Shown one piece after another: positions 35,028 to 44,535 of a stretch of DNA of 64,000 bases; the first letter of the stretch is position 1; every line of letters begins with the position of its first letter. The notes beneath the pieces are model-generated. The model made no database searches. It was given only the letters and a program-made list of their open reading frames with translations, and was not told where the DNA came from. A program made the position numbers and the translations under genes. Location of the stretch: the NCBI RefSeq assembly GCF_030268685.1, contig NZ_BSRQ01000001.1:496001-560000 (forward strand), given 5' to 3'. This stretch comes from Microtetraspora sp. NBRC 13810 (GTDB taxonomy: Bacteria > Actinomycetota > Actinomycetes > Streptosporangiales > Streptosporangiaceae).

Positions 35028-36301
35028 TCACGATCACCGGCCTGACCGGGATCGGCGAGGTGCGGCCCGGCGACGACCTGGCCGCGCTCATCGCCGCCAC
35101 CGGCCCCGGCCTGGCGGACGGTGACATCGTCGTGGTCACCTCCAAGATCGTCAGCAAGGCCGAGGGCCGGGTCCGCACCGCCGCCACCCGCGCGGAGGCC
35201 GTCGCCGAGGAGACCGCGCGGGTGGTCGCGCGGCGCGGCGACACGGTGATCTCGCAGACCAGGCAGGGCCTGGTGATGGCCGCCGCCGGCGTCGACGCCT
35301 CCAACACCGAGCCCGGCACGGTCCTGCTGCTGCCCGAGGACTCCGACGTCTCCGCCCGGCGGATCAGGGCCGGGCTGCGCGAGCGGCTCGGGGTGTCCGT
35401 GGGCGTCATCGTCTCCGACACCTTCGGCCGGCCGTGGCGCACCGGCCTGACCGACGTCGCCGTCGGCGCCGCCGGCGTGCTCCCGGTGGACGACCTCCGC
35501 GGCCGTACCGACCCGTACGGCAACCCGCTGGCGGTCACCGTCACCGCGCTCATCGACGAGATCGCGGCCGGGGCCGAGCTGGTCAAGGGCAAGCTGTCCG
35601 GCGTCCCCGTGGCGCTCGTGCGCGGCCTGTCCACGCTGGTCACCGAGGAGGACGGACCGGGCGCGCGGCTCCTCGTCCGCCCCGCCGACGAGGACCTCTT
35701 CCGGTACGGCTCCCGCGACGTCGTCTTCGCCCGCCGTACGATCAGGGAGTTCTCGGCCGAGCCGGTGGACGGCGAGGCCGTGCGGCGGGCGGTGGCGGCG
35801 GGCATCGCCGCGCCCGCGCCGCACCACACGACGCCGTGGCGGTTCGTGCTGCTGGAGAGCCCGCAGACGCGCACCAAGCTGGTGGACGCGATGCGCGACG
35901 CCTGGATCGCCGACCTGCGCCGCGACGGCTTCTCCGAGGAGTCGATCGCCAAGCGGATCCGCCGCGGCGACGTGCTGCGCGACGCGCCCTACCTCGTGGT
36001 GCCCTGCCTGGTCATGGAGGGCTCGCACGCCTATCCCGACGAGCGGCGGGCCGCGGCCGAGCGGGAGATGTTCGTCGTCGCGACCGGCGCGGGGGTGCAG
36101 AACTTCCTGGTCCAGCTCGCGATGGAGGGGCTGGGCTCGGCCTGGGTGTCCTCCACGATGTTCTGCCGCCCGGTGGTCAGGGAGGTGCTCGGGCTGCCCG
36201 AGGGCTGGGACCCGATGGGCGCCGTCGCCGTCGGCCACGCCGCCGCCCCGCCCCGCGACCGGCCGCCGAGGGACGCCGCGGACTTCATCCTCGTCCGCTG
36301 A
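35024..36301 (+). CDS. fbiB: F420 gamma-glutamyl ligase / dehydro-F420-0 reductase (FbiB)
   Basis: 425 residues, a two-domain fusion. Residues 1 to about 240 are the CofE ligase ([59 protein letters not shown]), which adds glutamates. Residues about 245-425 are a nitroreductase-fold FMN domain ([27 protein letters not shown]-type [23 protein letters not shown]), which reduces dehydro-F420-0 in mycobacteria. The length and fusion are those of the actinobacterial enzyme. It converges on fbiC 81 bp away. Confidence 0.96.
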   Translation: MITITGLTGIGEVRPGDDLAALIAATGPGLADGDIVVVTSKIVSKAEGRVRTAATRAEAVAEETARVVARRGDTVISQTRQGLVMAAAGVDASNTEPGTVLLLPEDSDVSARRIRAGLRERLGVSVGVIVSDTFGRPWRTGLTDVAVGAAGVLPVDDLRGRTDPYGNPLAVTVTALIDEIAAGAELVKGKLSGVPVALVRGLSTLVTEEDGPGARLLVRPADEDLFRYGSRDVVFARRTIREFSAEPVDGEAVRRAVAAGIAAPAPHHTTPWRFVLLESPQTRTKLVDAMRDAWIADLRRDGFSEESIAKRIRRGDVLRDAPYLVVPCLVMEGSHAYPDERRAAAEREMFVVATGAGVQNFLVQLAMEGLGSAWVSSTMFCRPVVREVLGLPEGWDPMGAVAVGHAAAPPRDRPPRDAADFILVR

Positions 36302-36382
36302 CGTCCCCCGGCGTCACCCTCCGCCCCCCTCCGTCCCCCTTCGTCACCCTTCGTCGTTCGCCGGCGTCCCGGCCCGGCCGGG

Positions 36383-38989
36383 TCAGGGCGCCGCGAGCGG
36401 CAGCACCCGGCGGACGCTGCGGCAGACGCCGTCGCTGGCCGCGGCTGCGGCCCTGCGCTCCGCGTCCGGCTCGCCGTACCCGGTCAGCCGCTGGCGCAGC
36501 GGCCGGCCGGTGGGCGCGACCATGGCGGCGATCTCGCTGATCGTCTTGTAGGAGCCGTTCTCCGAGCCGGCCATCCGGCTGATCGTCTCCTCCATCAGCG
36601 TGCCGCCCAGGTCGTTCACCCCGCCCGCCAGCACGTCGCGGCACAGATCGTCCTGGAGCTTGACCCACGAGCACTGGATGTTCTTGATCGCGCCGTGCAG
36701 CATGATCCTGGCCAGTGCGTGCACCGCGCGGTTCTCCCTGGCCGTGGGACCGGGACGGGCCACCCCCGCCAGGTAGATCGGCGCGCTGTGGTGCACGAAC
36801 GGCAGCAGCACGAACTCGGAGAACCCGCCGGTCTCCTCCTGGATGGACCGGATCAGCCGGATGTGCCGCACCCAGTGCGCGTGCGTGTCCACGTGCCCGT
36901 ACATCATCGTGGACGTGGTCGGGATGCCTACCTTGTGGGCCGTGCTGATCACCTCCACCCATTCCCGGGTGGGCAGCTTGCCCTTGGTGAGCACCCAGCG
37001 CACCTCGTCGTCGAGGATCTCCGCCGCGGTGCCGGGCAGCGAGTCCACCCCGGCCTCCCTGGCGGCGACCAGCCAGTCCTCGATCGACAGGTTCGTCCGG
37101 CTGGCGCCGTTGACCACCTCCATCGGCGAGAACGCGTGCACGTGCATGTCCGGCACCCGCGCCTTGACCGCCCGCGCGATGTCGAAGTAGGCGTCGCCGG
37201 GCAGGTCCGGGTGGATGCCGCCCTGCATGCACACCTCGGTCGCCCCGGCCTCCCACGCCTCGTGCGCCCGGTCGGCGACCTGGTCCAGGGAGAGCGTGTA
37301 GGCGTCGGCATCCGTCCTGCGCTGGGCGAAGGCGCAGAACCGGCAGCCGGTGTAGCAGACGTTGGTGAAGTTGATGTTCCGGTTGACGACGTAGGTGACG
37401 TCGTCCCCGGCCGCCTCCCGGCGCAGCCCGTCGGCGATGCGGCACAGCTCGTCCAGGGCGGCGTCGTCGGCCCCCTGGCCCGAGGGGTCGCCGGCCAGCC
37501 CGAGCAGGGTGAGCGCGTCGGCCTCGGCGAGCCCGCCCGGGTCGCGCTCGGCCCTGCGCAGCGCCTCGCGCACGTCGCCGCGCACCACCCCGCCGCCGTT
37601 CTGGCCGGACTTCAGCCGGTCCTTCAGCGCGTCCCAGTCGCCGTAGACGTTGTCGAAGTCGTCACGCCGGTCGGCCGAACGGCCCTCGGTGTCCACCGCG
37701 ACGTGCAGGTCGGTCCGCCCGATCGCGGCGAATCCGCCGTCAGGCTCCTGCCAGGGCCGCCCGGTCAGGGTCGCGTCCTCGCGGGCCAGGCCGGTCTCCG
37801 GGTCGGCCAGCGCGGCCACGTGCTCGCGCAGCCGCGGGTCCAGCCACGGCTCCCCCGCCTGGACGTACTCGGGGTAGATCGTCAGCCGCTCGCGCAGCGT
37901 GAACCCGGCCGCCGCCGTACGCTCGGCCAGCTCGTCGATCTGCGGCCAGGGCCGCTCGGGGTTGACGTGGTCCGGGGTGAGCGGGGAGACGCCGCCCCAG
38001 TCGTCGATCCCGGCCCTGATCATCAGCGCGTACTCCGCGCCGATGAGGTTCGGCGGGGCCTGCACCCGCATCCGGGGGCCCAGTACGAGCCGGGTCACCG
38101 CGATCGTGGCGGCCAGCTCCTCCAGGTCGGCGTCCGGCATGCCGCGCATCGCCGTGTCCGGCTTGGCGCGGAAGTTCTGCACGATGACCTCCTGGACACC
38201 GCCGTACTCCCTGGCCACCCGGCGGATCGCGAAGATCGACTCGGCGCGGTCCTCGATCGTCTCGCCGATGCCGATCAGGATGCCGGTGGTGAAGGGCACG
38301 TTGCTGCGGCCCGCGTCCTCCAGCACGCGCAGCCGTACGGCCGGGTCCTTGTCCGGGGAGCCGTAGTGCGCCTGGCCCTTCTCCTCGAACAGCCGCCGGG
38401 ACGTGGTCTCCAGCATCATCCCCATGGACGGCGCCACCGGCTTGAGCCGCTGGAGGTCCCGCCAGGTCAGCACGCCCGGGTTGAGGTGCGGCAGCAGGCC
38501 GGTCTCCTCCAGCACCCGGATCGCCATCGCCCGCACGTAGGAGAGCGTGTCGTCGTAACCGTGCGCGTCCAGCCACTCCCTGGCCTGGTGCCAGCGGTCC
38601 TCGGGCCGGTCGCCGAGGGTGAACAGCGCTTCCTTGCACCCCATCGCCGCGCCCTGCCTGGCGATCTCCAGCACCTCGTCCGGGCTGAGGAACTCGCTGT
38701 GCAACTTGTGCGGCGCCGTGGCGAACGTGCAGTAACCGCACCGGTCCCGGCACAACCTGGTCAGCGGGATGAACACCTTGCGGCTGTAGGTGATGACACC
38801 GGGGCGTCCCACGGCGGCCAGACCGGCGTCCCTGACCCGGGCGGCGTGTTCGAGCAGCGTGCCGAGGTGCTCGCCGCGGGCACGCAGCAGGATGCCCGCC
38901 TCGGTCAGGTCCAAGGTCTTGCCGTCGCGCGCTCTGGCCAGGGCACGACGCAGGGAGGAATCGGTTACCGGTGACTGGGGATCACTCAT
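36383..38989 (-). CDS. fbiC: FO synthase (FbiC, fused CofG-CofH radical SAM enzyme)
   Basis: 868 residues from ATG 38989 ([13 protein letters not shown]); an upstream frame to 39067 is open but lacks a ribosome site. There are two radical-SAM halves. The CofG half has the CX3CX2C cluster C80-C84-C87 ([12 protein letters not shown]); the CofH half has C545-C549-C552 ([11 protein letters not shown]). The enzyme joins tyrosine and a flavin precursor (5-amino-6-ribitylamino-uracil) to make Fo, the F420 chromophore. It lies 31 nt downstream of an MFS gene on the same strand and converges with fbiAB. In mycobacteria fbiC is unlinked. Confidence 0.96.
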   Translation of the reverse strand: MSDPQSPVTDSSLRRALARARDGKTLDLTEAGILLRARGEHLGTLLEHAARVRDAGLAAVGRPGVITYSRKVFIPLTRLCRDRCGYCTFATAPHKLHSEFLSPDEVLEIARQGAAMGCKEALFTLGDRPEDRWHQAREWLDAHGYDDTLSYVRAMAIRVLEETGLLPHLNPGVLTWRDLQRLKPVAPSMGMMLETTSRRLFEEKGQAHYGSPDKDPAVRLRVLEDAGRSNVPFTTGILIGIGETIEDRAESIFAIRRVAREYGGVQEVIVQNFRAKPDTAMRGMPDADLEELAATIAVTRLVLGPRMRVQAPPNLIGAEYALMIRAGIDDWGGVSPLTPDHVNPERPWPQIDELAERTAAAGFTLRERLTIYPEYVQAGEPWLDPRLREHVAALADPETGLAREDATLTGRPWQEPDGGFAAIGRTDLHVAVDTEGRSADRRDDFDNVYGDWDALKDRLKSGQNGGGVVRGDVREALRRAERDPGGLAEADALTLLGLAGDPSGQGADDAALDELCRIADGLRREAAGDDVTYVVNRNINFTNVCYTGCRFCAFAQRRTDADAYTLSLDQVADRAHEAWEAGATEVCMQGGIHPDLPGDAYFDIARAVKARVPDMHVHAFSPMEVVNGASRTNLSIEDWLVAAREAGVDSLPGTAAEILDDEVRWVLTKGKLPTREWVEVISTAHKVGIPTTSTMMYGHVDTHAHWVRHIRLIRSIQEETGGFSEFVLLPFVHHSAPIYLAGVARPGPTARENRAVHALARIMLHGAIKNIQCSWVKLQDDLCRDVLAGGVNDLGGTLMEETISRMAGSENGSYKTISEIAAMVAPTGRPLRQRLTGYGEPDAERRAAAAASDGVCRSVRRVLPLAAP

Positions 38990-39020
38990 ACCAGGCACAC
39001 TACGTCCGCCTGGGTCCCTC

Positions 39021-40478
39021 TTACGCACCCAGGTCCCTCTGTGCGGGCGACGCCACTCCCGTGCCACGCAGGAAGATCGCCGCGATCGGCACGGCGGCGA
39101 GCAGCACCAGCGCGGCCACGAGCACCGCGGCGTGCAGCCCGCCGAGGAGCGCCTGCGCGGCGCCCCCGTCCAGCGCCCCGTCCAGCGCCCCGTCCAGCGC
39201 CCCGGCCCGCGCGTCGGCGACCGCGGCCAGCCCGGCCACCCCGATCGATCCGACGAACTGCGGCATCTGCGCCAGCCCGCCGGCCACCCCCTGCTCGTCG
39301 TCGCGCAGGCCGGAGGTGAGCGTTGTGACGAACGCCACGACCGCGAGCACGTGCCCGAACCCCATCGCCGCCGAGGTCGCGACCAGCAGCGGGAGGTTCC
39401 CCCCGACCGGCAGGAAGACCATCGCCCCGGTGCCGGCCGCCTGCGCGAGCAGCCCGGCGGCCAGGGCGGGGACGACGCCGCGGGCGCCGATGAACCGCGC
39501 GGCGATCCCGCCCGCGACCAGGGCCGCGACGCCCTCGCCCAGGAATCCGAACCCGGTGGCCAGCGCCGAGAGGCCGAGCACGTCCTGCATGTAGACGCTG
39601 AGCAGCACCGTCGTCCCCCCGCACATGCCGAAGGTGACCACGCCGACGAGGAAGCTCCACTTCACCGTGGGCCGGCCGAGCAGCCCGAGCGGCACCAGCG
39701 GGCTGGGATGACGCGCCTCCACCGCGAAGAACGCGCCGAGCAGCACCGCCGCCGCCAGTACGGCCACGCCCCGCCAGCCGGCGGCGGCCCCACCGGAGAT
39801 CGCGTAGACGAGCGCGAACAGTCCGGCGCCGGCCAGCAGCGCACCGGGCACGTCCAGCCGCGTGGCGGCCCGGACCTCCGTACCCGGCAGCAGGGTCAGC
39901 CCGCCCGCGAGCACCGCGACGCCGATGACGACGAGGACGCCCATGGTCCACCGCCAGCTCAGCCCGCTGGTGACGACGCCGCCGCCGATCGTCCCCGCGA
40001 CGAAGCCCAGCGACAGGATCGCCCCGTTGACGCCGAGCGCCCTGGTCCGCCGCGGCCCCTCGGGGAAGGCCGAGGTCATCAGGGCGATGGCGGTCGCGCC
40101 GATCGCCGCCGCCGCGATCCCCTGCCCCGCGCGCGCGGCGACGAGCATGCCCGGCGACGCGACCAGGCCCGCCACCAGCGACATCACGTCGAACCCGGCC
40201 ACTCCCGCGAGGAACAACCGGCGCCGCCCGGTGAGGTCGGACAACCGGCCGAACAGCGGCAGCAGCGCCGCCGTGGGCAGCACGCACGCGGTGGACACCC
40301 ACTGGAGATCACTGGTCGAGGCGAAGCCCAGGTCGCGCCCGATCTCCGGCAGCGCCACCGTGACGATGGAGAAGTCCAGCCCCGTGACGAACGTCGCCCC
40401 GCACAACGTGACCAGCACCAGCCAGTCCCGCACCCCCAGCCCCGCCCCGGGCGTCCCCCGTGAGGTATCGGTGACCAC
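39021..40478 (-). CDS. MFS transporter (DHA2-like drug:H+ antiporter type)
   Basis: 485 residues from GTG 40478, chosen for GGGGAGG 8 nt upstream. About 12-14 membrane segments. Motif A-like [16 protein letters not shown] follows segment 2; the first segment [29 protein letters not shown] is typical of DHA2 exporters. A 12-bp repeat encodes [14 protein letters not shown] in the last loop. Export of a small molecule by proton exchange is expected. It lies 31 nt upstream of fbiC in the same direction, so the two may be co-transcribed; whether it moves Fo, F420 or an unrelated drug is unknown. Confidence 0.88.
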   Translation of the reverse strand: MVTDTSRGTPGAGLGVRDWLVLVTLCGATFVTGLDFSIVTVALPEIGRDLGFASTSDLQWVSTACVLPTAALLPLFGRLSDLTGRRRLFLAGVAGFDVMSLVAGLVASPGMLVAARAGQGIAAAAIGATAIALMTSAFPEGPRRTRALGVNGAILSLGFVAGTIGGGVVTSGLSWRWTMGVLVVIGVAVLAGGLTLLPGTEVRAATRLDVPGALLAGAGLFALVYAISGGAAAGWRGVAVLAAAVLLGAFFAVEARHPSPLVPLGLLGRPTVKWSFLVGVVTFGMCGGTTVLLSVYMQDVLGLSALATGFGFLGEGVAALVAGGIAARFIGARGVVPALAAGLLAQAAGTGAMVFLPVGGNLPLLVATSAAMGFGHVLAVVAFVTTLTSGLRDDEQGVAGGLAQMPQFVGSIGVAGLAAVADARAGALDGALDGALDGGAAQALLGGLHAAVLVAALVLLAAVPIAAIFLRGTGVASPAQRDLGA

Positions 40479-40554
40479 AACGACCGCCTCCCCTGTCGGC
40501 ACGGCATTCCGGCGGTCAGCCTCCCGTCCTCCCCGGCCCGCACCCAGCCCCCTG

Positions 40555-40686
40555 CCGGAGGTATCCCTGCCAGGTGCACCCACGCTTGTCCGCGGGGACC
40601 GGAGGTACCCCTGTCAGGTGCACCCGGGCTCGTCCGCGGGGACCGGAGGTATCCCTGTCAGGTGCACGCGGGCTCGTCCGCGGGGA
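40555..40686. repeat. Three 44-bp direct tandem repeats
   Basis: Units start exactly at 40555, 40599 and 40643 with CCGGAGGTA and end in CCGCGGGGA. Each contains the palindromic GGTGCAC(C) core. They fill the space between the DNA glycosylase stop and the MFS leader. No spacers separate them, so this is not a CRISPR array. Confidence 0.9.
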
Positions 40687-41643
40687 TCAGAAGGCGCGGT
40701 AGTCCCGGGCGGGCATTCTCGGGCCCCGGGCCGGCGGGCGGCGGCCACTCAGCTCCAGGAGGCGGGTGACCCGGTGGCGGTGTCCCAGGTAGGGGGCGAG
40801 CAGCCGCAGCATGCCCGCGTCGTCGGTCCGCTCGCCGGTCAGCGCCCAGCCGACCAGCGAGGGCAGGTGGTAGTCGCCCACCGACACGGCGTCGGCGTCG
40901 CCGTACGAACGCTGCCGGATCTCGGCCGAGGTCCACACCCCGATCCCGGGCAGCGCCCGCAGCAACCGGTCCGCCTCGGCGCTGGTGGCCGCCGCCTCCA
41001 GCCTGTCCGCGTACCGGGCCGCGTTGACGATCGTGCGAGCGCGTACGGCTTCCGCCCCGGCGCGGTGCCAGTCCCAGCTCGGGACGCGCCGCCACACCTC
41101 CGGCGCCGGCGTCACCCGCATCCCGTCGGGCGCCGGGCCGGGCGCGGCGTCGCCGTACCGTCCCAGCAGCCACCGCCAGGCCCGCCACGCCTCCCGCCCG
41201 ACCACCTTCTGCTCCAGCACGGCGGGCACCAACGCCTCGAACACCCGCCCGGTCCGCCCGATCCGCAGCCCTCCGTACCTCTTGGCCAGTTCCCGGACCA
41301 GGATGCCCGCCTGCCCGGCCGCGGGTGCCTGAGACGCCTCGGCGCGGTGGCGGAAGGCGCCGAGCAGTCCTTCGAATCCCGAGACGTCGTCGGCGGCTCC
41401 GAGGAGGGCGGGCAGTTCCTCCAGCGTGCGGCCGGCGCCCGGCCCCCACGCCGTGCCGGTCACGGTCCGCTCGGCCGCGCTCACCGTCACCCGCAGGGTG
41501 ACCGGCCCCTCCGGGGTGCGCGAGGTGCGCCAGACGGTGCCGTCGGGGGTGGCGCGCCAGGCGGGATCGCCGCTTCCGCGCCGGTGGGCGGCGAGCACCA
41601 GCCGCACGTCCACCGGCCCGTCCGGCCGCCACCTGCGCTCCAT
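40687..41643 (-). CDS. HhH-GPD DNA glycosylase (3-methyladenine glycosylase-like)
   Basis: 318 residues from ATG 41643 (MERRWRPDGPVDVRLVL). The helix-hairpin-helix LPGIGVWTSAEIRQRSYGDADAVSVGDYHLPSLVGWAL holds the catalytic Asp in VGDYHL. The preceding segment FEALVPAVLEQKVVGREAWRAWRWLLGRYG is the usual GPD-family QQ/EQK motif. It excises damaged or alkylated bases. The N-terminal 90 residues resemble the AlkA-like beta domain. Length is typical of actinobacterial members. It is an isolated gene whose end abuts the 44-bp repeats. Confidence 0.9.
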   Translation of the reverse strand: MERRWRPDGPVDVRLVLAAHRRGSGDPAWRATPDGTVWRTSRTPEGPVTLRVTVSAAERTVTGTAWGPGAGRTLEELPALLGAADDVSGFEGLLGAFRHRAEASQAPAAGQAGILVRELAKRYGGLRIGRTGRVFEALVPAVLEQKVVGREAWRAWRWLLGRYGDAAPGPAPDGMRVTPAPEVWRRVPSWDWHRAGAEAVRARTIVNAARYADRLEAAATSAEADRLLRALPGIGVWTSAEIRQRSYGDADAVSVGDYHLPSLVGWALTGERTDDAGMLRLLAPYLGHRHRVTRLLELSGRRPPARGPRMPARDYRAF

Positions 41644-41744
41644 CACCCACCCAAGTGTGCCGCCCGCCCGCACCACCCCGGAACCGCCCCGCGCGTCACG
41701 CCCGGCCGGGCGTCACCTGGAGCATGGCCGCACGTTGAATGGCC

Positions 41745-42428
41745 TCACGTTAAGAGGCCGGGGGCGTCCTTCGGAGTGGGGAGCGGGCGGATTCTGCGGG
41801 TTCGGGCGGCGGGGCGGCGCTGGGCCGGGGAGGGCAGCAGGGTCGCGAGGTCGGCGCGGAGCCGGTCGGGGGTGGTGCAGGCGAGGGTGGCCAGGCCGGC
41901 GGTGCGGGCGGCGTCGATCACGCGGGCGTCGGCGTCGATGAGCAGGACGTCGGCCGGGAGGGCGCCGAGCTTCTCGCAGACGAGCCGGAAGATCTCCGGA
42001 TCGGGCAGGAGGCGGCGCAGGTCGGCGCTGAAGAAGCGGTGGGCGAACAGACCGGACCACGACTGGGCGTCGAGATGGCGGGCCAGCTCCACGGAGGCGT
42101 CGGACAGCAGTGCGACCGGCAGGCCGCGCCCGGCGATCTCGGTCGCCACGCCGATCATGTCGCGGTCGACGTGGCTCCAGACGTCGAGGTCGAGGGCGAG
42201 CAGCGTGTCCAGCATCCGCAGCGTGGCGACCCGGCCGAGCAGGCCGCACACCTCGCCCCAGAAACCGGCCGCGTCCACCACGCCCCGGTCGTAGTCCGCC
42301 CGCGCCTGCCGGTAGACCGGCCAGAAGCGCTCCGGCGCGGCGTCGAGGGCGGCGGGCAGCCGGGCGAGCTCGTCCTGCGACGGCGGACGGCCGATGACCC
42401 CGGCGAAACCGACGACGACCCAGTCCAC
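41745..42428 (-). CDS. HAD-like protein lacking the catalytic nucleophile
   Basis: 227 residues from GTG 42428, set by GAGGAG about 5 nt upstream; GTG 42434 is an alternative. The HAD-IA layout is clear: motif I region VVVGFAGVIG, motif II ALLSDASVELARHL, motif III region LPDPEIFRLVCEKLGALPADVLLIDADARVIDAARTAGLA. The motif I nucleophile Asp is replaced by Gly (codon at 42410-42408). The motif III Lys of KPDP is Leu, and the motif IV DD is reduced to DAD. It is therefore probably not a phosphatase or dehalogenase; a binding or regulatory role is possible. A 13-bp palindrome lies upstream. Confidence 0.78.
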   Translation of the reverse strand: MDWVVVGFAGVIGRPPSQDELARLPAALDAAPERFWPVYRQARADYDRGVVDAAGFWGEVCGLLGRVATLRMLDTLLALDLDVWSHVDRDMIGVATEIAGRGLPVALLSDASVELARHLDAQSWSGLFAHRFFSADLRRLLPDPEIFRLVCEKLGALPADVLLIDADARVIDAARTAGLATLACTTPDRLRADLATLLPSPAQRRPAARTRRIRPLPTPKDAPGLLT

Positions 42429-42483
42429 GTGCACTCCTCACTCGCCCCGGCAGAGCAATCCCACATCCATCACGTTTGGACGA

Positions 42484-42496
42484 ACATAGTTTATGT
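42484..42496. promoter_or_regulatory. Palindrome upstream of the HAD-like gene
   Basis: ACATA-GTT-TATGT, in an A+T-rich spot about 55 nt upstream of the HAD-like start. It may be an operator for that gene. No regulator is identified. Confidence 0.35.
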
Positions 42497-42565
42497 GCGA
42501 TTGGCCGCCGGTGGCGCACTTCGCCACGAAACGCCCAACCTCACACGCCGCCGGGGGAGGACCGG

Positions 42566-42793
42566 TCACGCCAGGCGGTCGAACTGCCCCAGCTTCACGC
42601 CGGCGAGAAAGGCCCGCCACTCCCCCGGGGCGAAGACGAGCACCGGGCCGCCGGGATCCTTGGAGTCGCGGACCGCCACCAGGCGCGGGAGACCGGCGAC
42701 CTCGACGCAGTTGCCGCCGTTGTCGCCGCTATGGGAGCTCTTCTTCCAGGCGGCCCGGAAAAGGTCGACGCCTGTCAAGTCTTCCGCTTCCAC
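42566..42793 (-). CDS. DUF397 small protein
   Basis: 75 residues. The complete DUF397 pattern is present: WKKSSHSGDNGGNCVEVAGLPRLVAVRDSKDPGGPVLVFAPGEWRAFLAGVKLGQFD. It overlaps the end of the XRE regulator gene by 19 nt in the same direction, the standard arrangement of WhiJ-type pairs in actinomycetes, where the small protein is thought to act on the DNA-binding partner. Compared with the copy at 16.0 kb it is about half identical by eye. Confidence 0.92.
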   Translation of the reverse strand: MEAEDLTGVDLFRAAWKKSSHSGDNGGNCVEVAGLPRLVAVRDSKDPGGPVLVFAPGEWRAFLAGVKLGQFDRLA

Positions 42794-43599
42794 TCGTCCC
42801 GAGCCTCCTTGATCATTTCTAGTGACTGGCCGGGACGATGCGCTTCCGCGCGAATTCTGTCATATCTGTCCCAGATGATGGTCACCAGGTCGTGTTCCGT
42901 GGACACTTCGCCTCTCCCTGCGGAGTCTACGGAGACGGCGGTGGGCGCGTCAGCGAGTTCGGCAATGATGAAGCTGGATATCAGGCCGGCCGTGCACGGT
43001 GTCTCGTGGGAAACGAGTTGAATCTTCACATCGTGCCGCACGGCGACGGCCGCGAGGTTGTCAAGTTGCTCGTACATAACATGTGGGCCGCCGATGGGAC
43101 GGCGCAGCACCCACTCGTCGATCAGCACCCACAACGTGGGCGGGCCGTCCCTTTCCCAGATGGTTTTCCGCCGCATTCTGGCGGCCACCTGGTCCTCCAC
43201 CTCGCGTTCGGACCTGGCGAGACCGCCGCGGAAAACGGCTCGCGCGTAGCCCTCCGTCTGCAGCAACCCGGGGATCAGCAACGGATCCCAGCTGCGCAGC
43301 ACGCGCGCCCGGGGCTCGATCTCGTCGGCCCAGCCCATGAACCAGCGCGGGCCGGTCGGCGAACTGATACCCCGACAAAGTCGGGCGAACAGGTCACCTG
43401 TCTTGAAGATTTCGTCGCATCGACGTGCAAGGTCGGGTTTGGGGATTCTGTTACCGATTTCGATGTGTCCGACCAGTGACGAAGAGACGCCCAAGTGCGC
43501 GCCCAGCCGCGCCTGCGACAACCCCGACTCTTTGCGCACCCGGGCCAACTCGCGACCGAAGCGCTGCGCCGGCGTCAAACGTGGATCCAGGTCGTTCAC
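42775..43599 (-). CDS. XRE-family regulator with DUF5753 domain (WhiJ-like)
   Basis: 274 residues from GTG 43599, set by GAAGG 5 nt upstream; a GTG 6 nt earlier is possible. The Cro/C1 helix-turn-helix FGRELARVRKESGLSQARLGAHLGVSSSLVGHIEIGNRIPKPDLA covers about residues 14-58. A DUF5753 domain follows (EIEPRARVLRSWDPLLIPGLLQTEGYARAVF, DEWVLRRPIGG, EHDLVTIIWDRYDRIRAEAHRPGQSLEMI). WhiJ-like regulators affect development and antibiotic production, often together with DUF397 and AbaA-like ATPase genes; both are adjacent here. Confidence 0.92.
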   Translation of the reverse strand: MNDLDPRLTPAQRFGRELARVRKESGLSQARLGAHLGVSSSLVGHIEIGNRIPKPDLARRCDEIFKTGDLFARLCRGISSPTGPRWFMGWADEIEPRARVLRSWDPLLIPGLLQTEGYARAVFRGGLARSEREVEDQVAARMRRKTIWERDGPPTLWVLIDEWVLRRPIGGPHVMYEQLDNLAAVAVRHDVKIQLVSHETPCTAGLISSFIIAELADAPTAVSVDSAGRGEVSTEHDLVTIIWDRYDRIRAEAHRPGQSLEMIKEARDEWKRKT

Positions 43600-43782
43600 A
43601 AGCACCTTCTTCGATGACGAACCGATGACGAATGCCTACGCCTGTCGAAGGTCTTTGTCCGCCGTTGTCGACCGCGTCCTCCTGCGACGCCACTTTAACC
43701 GTGGGCATTCTGGTGTCTCAACAGCCCTTTGCACGGGACATGACGATATGAAGACAATTCGCCTTAACGCGATGGAGGAAAC

Positions 43783-43983
43783 ATGACAGGCGGTGATCCA
43801 GCGAAACCGAAGCCGCCGACGGCCCACGCACGCGGGACCGGCCGAAGCCCTTGTACGCGCCCCCGGCGCCCGCGCGGGACCTGCCGAGGCCCGTACGCGT
43901 GCCACCGGCGCCCGCGCGGAACCCGTACGGATCCGTACCCGTGCCACCGGCGCGGGGCGGCTCACGGGTGCGGGGTCCGGTGA
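43783..43983 (+). CDS. Small basic Pro/Arg-rich ORF coupled to the ATPase gene
   Basis: 66 codons from ATG 43783 with a strong GGAGG 5 nt upstream. The stop overlaps the GTG start of the next gene (GTGA). The product is rich in Arg, Pro, Thr and Cys with internal repeats (CHRRPRGTRTDPYPCHRR). The coding of this repeated GC-rich stretch is uncertain; it may serve mainly to bring ribosomes to the ATPase start, which has a weak site. A 12-codon ORF (43748-43786) in turn overlaps this start. Confidence 0.45.
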   Translation: MTGGDPAKPKPPTAHARGTGRSPCTRPRRPRGTCRGPYACHRRPRGTRTDPYPCHRRGAAHGCGVR

Positions 43984-44432
43984 GCGCCGGGATCACGGGC
44001 CGCCGGACCGGCGGTCCGGCGCGGACGACGGGCCTGCTCGGCCTGTGGGACCTGCCCTGCGTGGCGGCCAGCGCGCGGACCGCGCGCGGGCACGTGCGCG
44101 CCCGGCTGCGCGAGGAGACCTTCCACGGCGACCTCGACACCGTGTCGCTGCTGGTGAGCGAGCTGGTCACCAACTCGGTCCGGTACAGCGAGTCCGGCCT
44201 CGCCGCGCGCCCGGGGACCGTGTCGGTGGTGCTGGCCCGCGACGCCCGCTTCGCGGAGATCGACGTGATCGACGCGGGCTCCCGGTGGAGCACCCCCACG
44301 GTGCTGCACCTGCCGCTGGGCGCGGAGCGCGGGCGGGGCCTGCGGCTCGTCCGGGAGTTCTCCGCCAGTTGGGGCGTGGTCATCGACGCCTCCGGCTGCT
44401 GCGTCTGGTTCCGGGTGCCGTGGGATGGCTGA
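43980..44432 (+). CDS. ATP-binding (HATPase_c, anti-sigma/AbaA-like) regulatory protein
   Basis: 150 residues from GTG 43980, which overlaps the stop of the small ORF before it; the frame is open back to 43851. The GHKL ATPase motifs are LLVSELVTNSVRYSESG (N box), AEIDVIDAGSR (G1 box) and ERGRGLRLVREFSASWGV (G2 box). WDLPCVAASARTARGHVRARL is the usual start of this family. There is no kinase or sensor domain. Such proteins act as anti-sigma or serine kinases and accompany XRE-DUF397 pairs in actinomycete developmental loci. It is divergent from the XRE gene. Confidence 0.88.
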   Translation: MSAGITGRRTGGPARTTGLLGLWDLPCVAASARTARGHVRARLREETFHGDLDTVSLLVSELVTNSVRYSESGLAARPGTVSVVLARDARFAEIDVIDAGSRWSTPTVLHLPLGAERGRGLRLVREFSASWGVVIDASGCCVWFRVPWDG

Positions 44433-44535
44433 CCGGCTCCGAGGTACATATGGGGCTAAAGACAAGTAATGAGGTCAAAACAAAAATTGAGCATCCGCTC
44501 CGATACCAAATGACTGCGCTGGGTAACCACTTCAC
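44433..44535 (+). promoter_or_regulatory. A+T-rich leader upstream of hldE
   Basis: The stretch 44455-44500 is clearly A+T-richer than the surroundings (GTCAAAACAAAAATTGAGC). It probably carries the promoter of the hldE-GT9 genes. No ribosome binding site is seen before ATG 44536. Confidence 0.4.

Noticed and set aside
36302-36382. Terminator between convergent fbiB and fbiC
   Set aside because: The 81 bp hold C-rich direct repeats (CGTCACCCT, CGTCCCCCT) but no convincing hairpin.
40555-40686. CRISPR array
   Set aside because: The 44-bp units are directly adjacent without unique spacers, and no cas gene is present.
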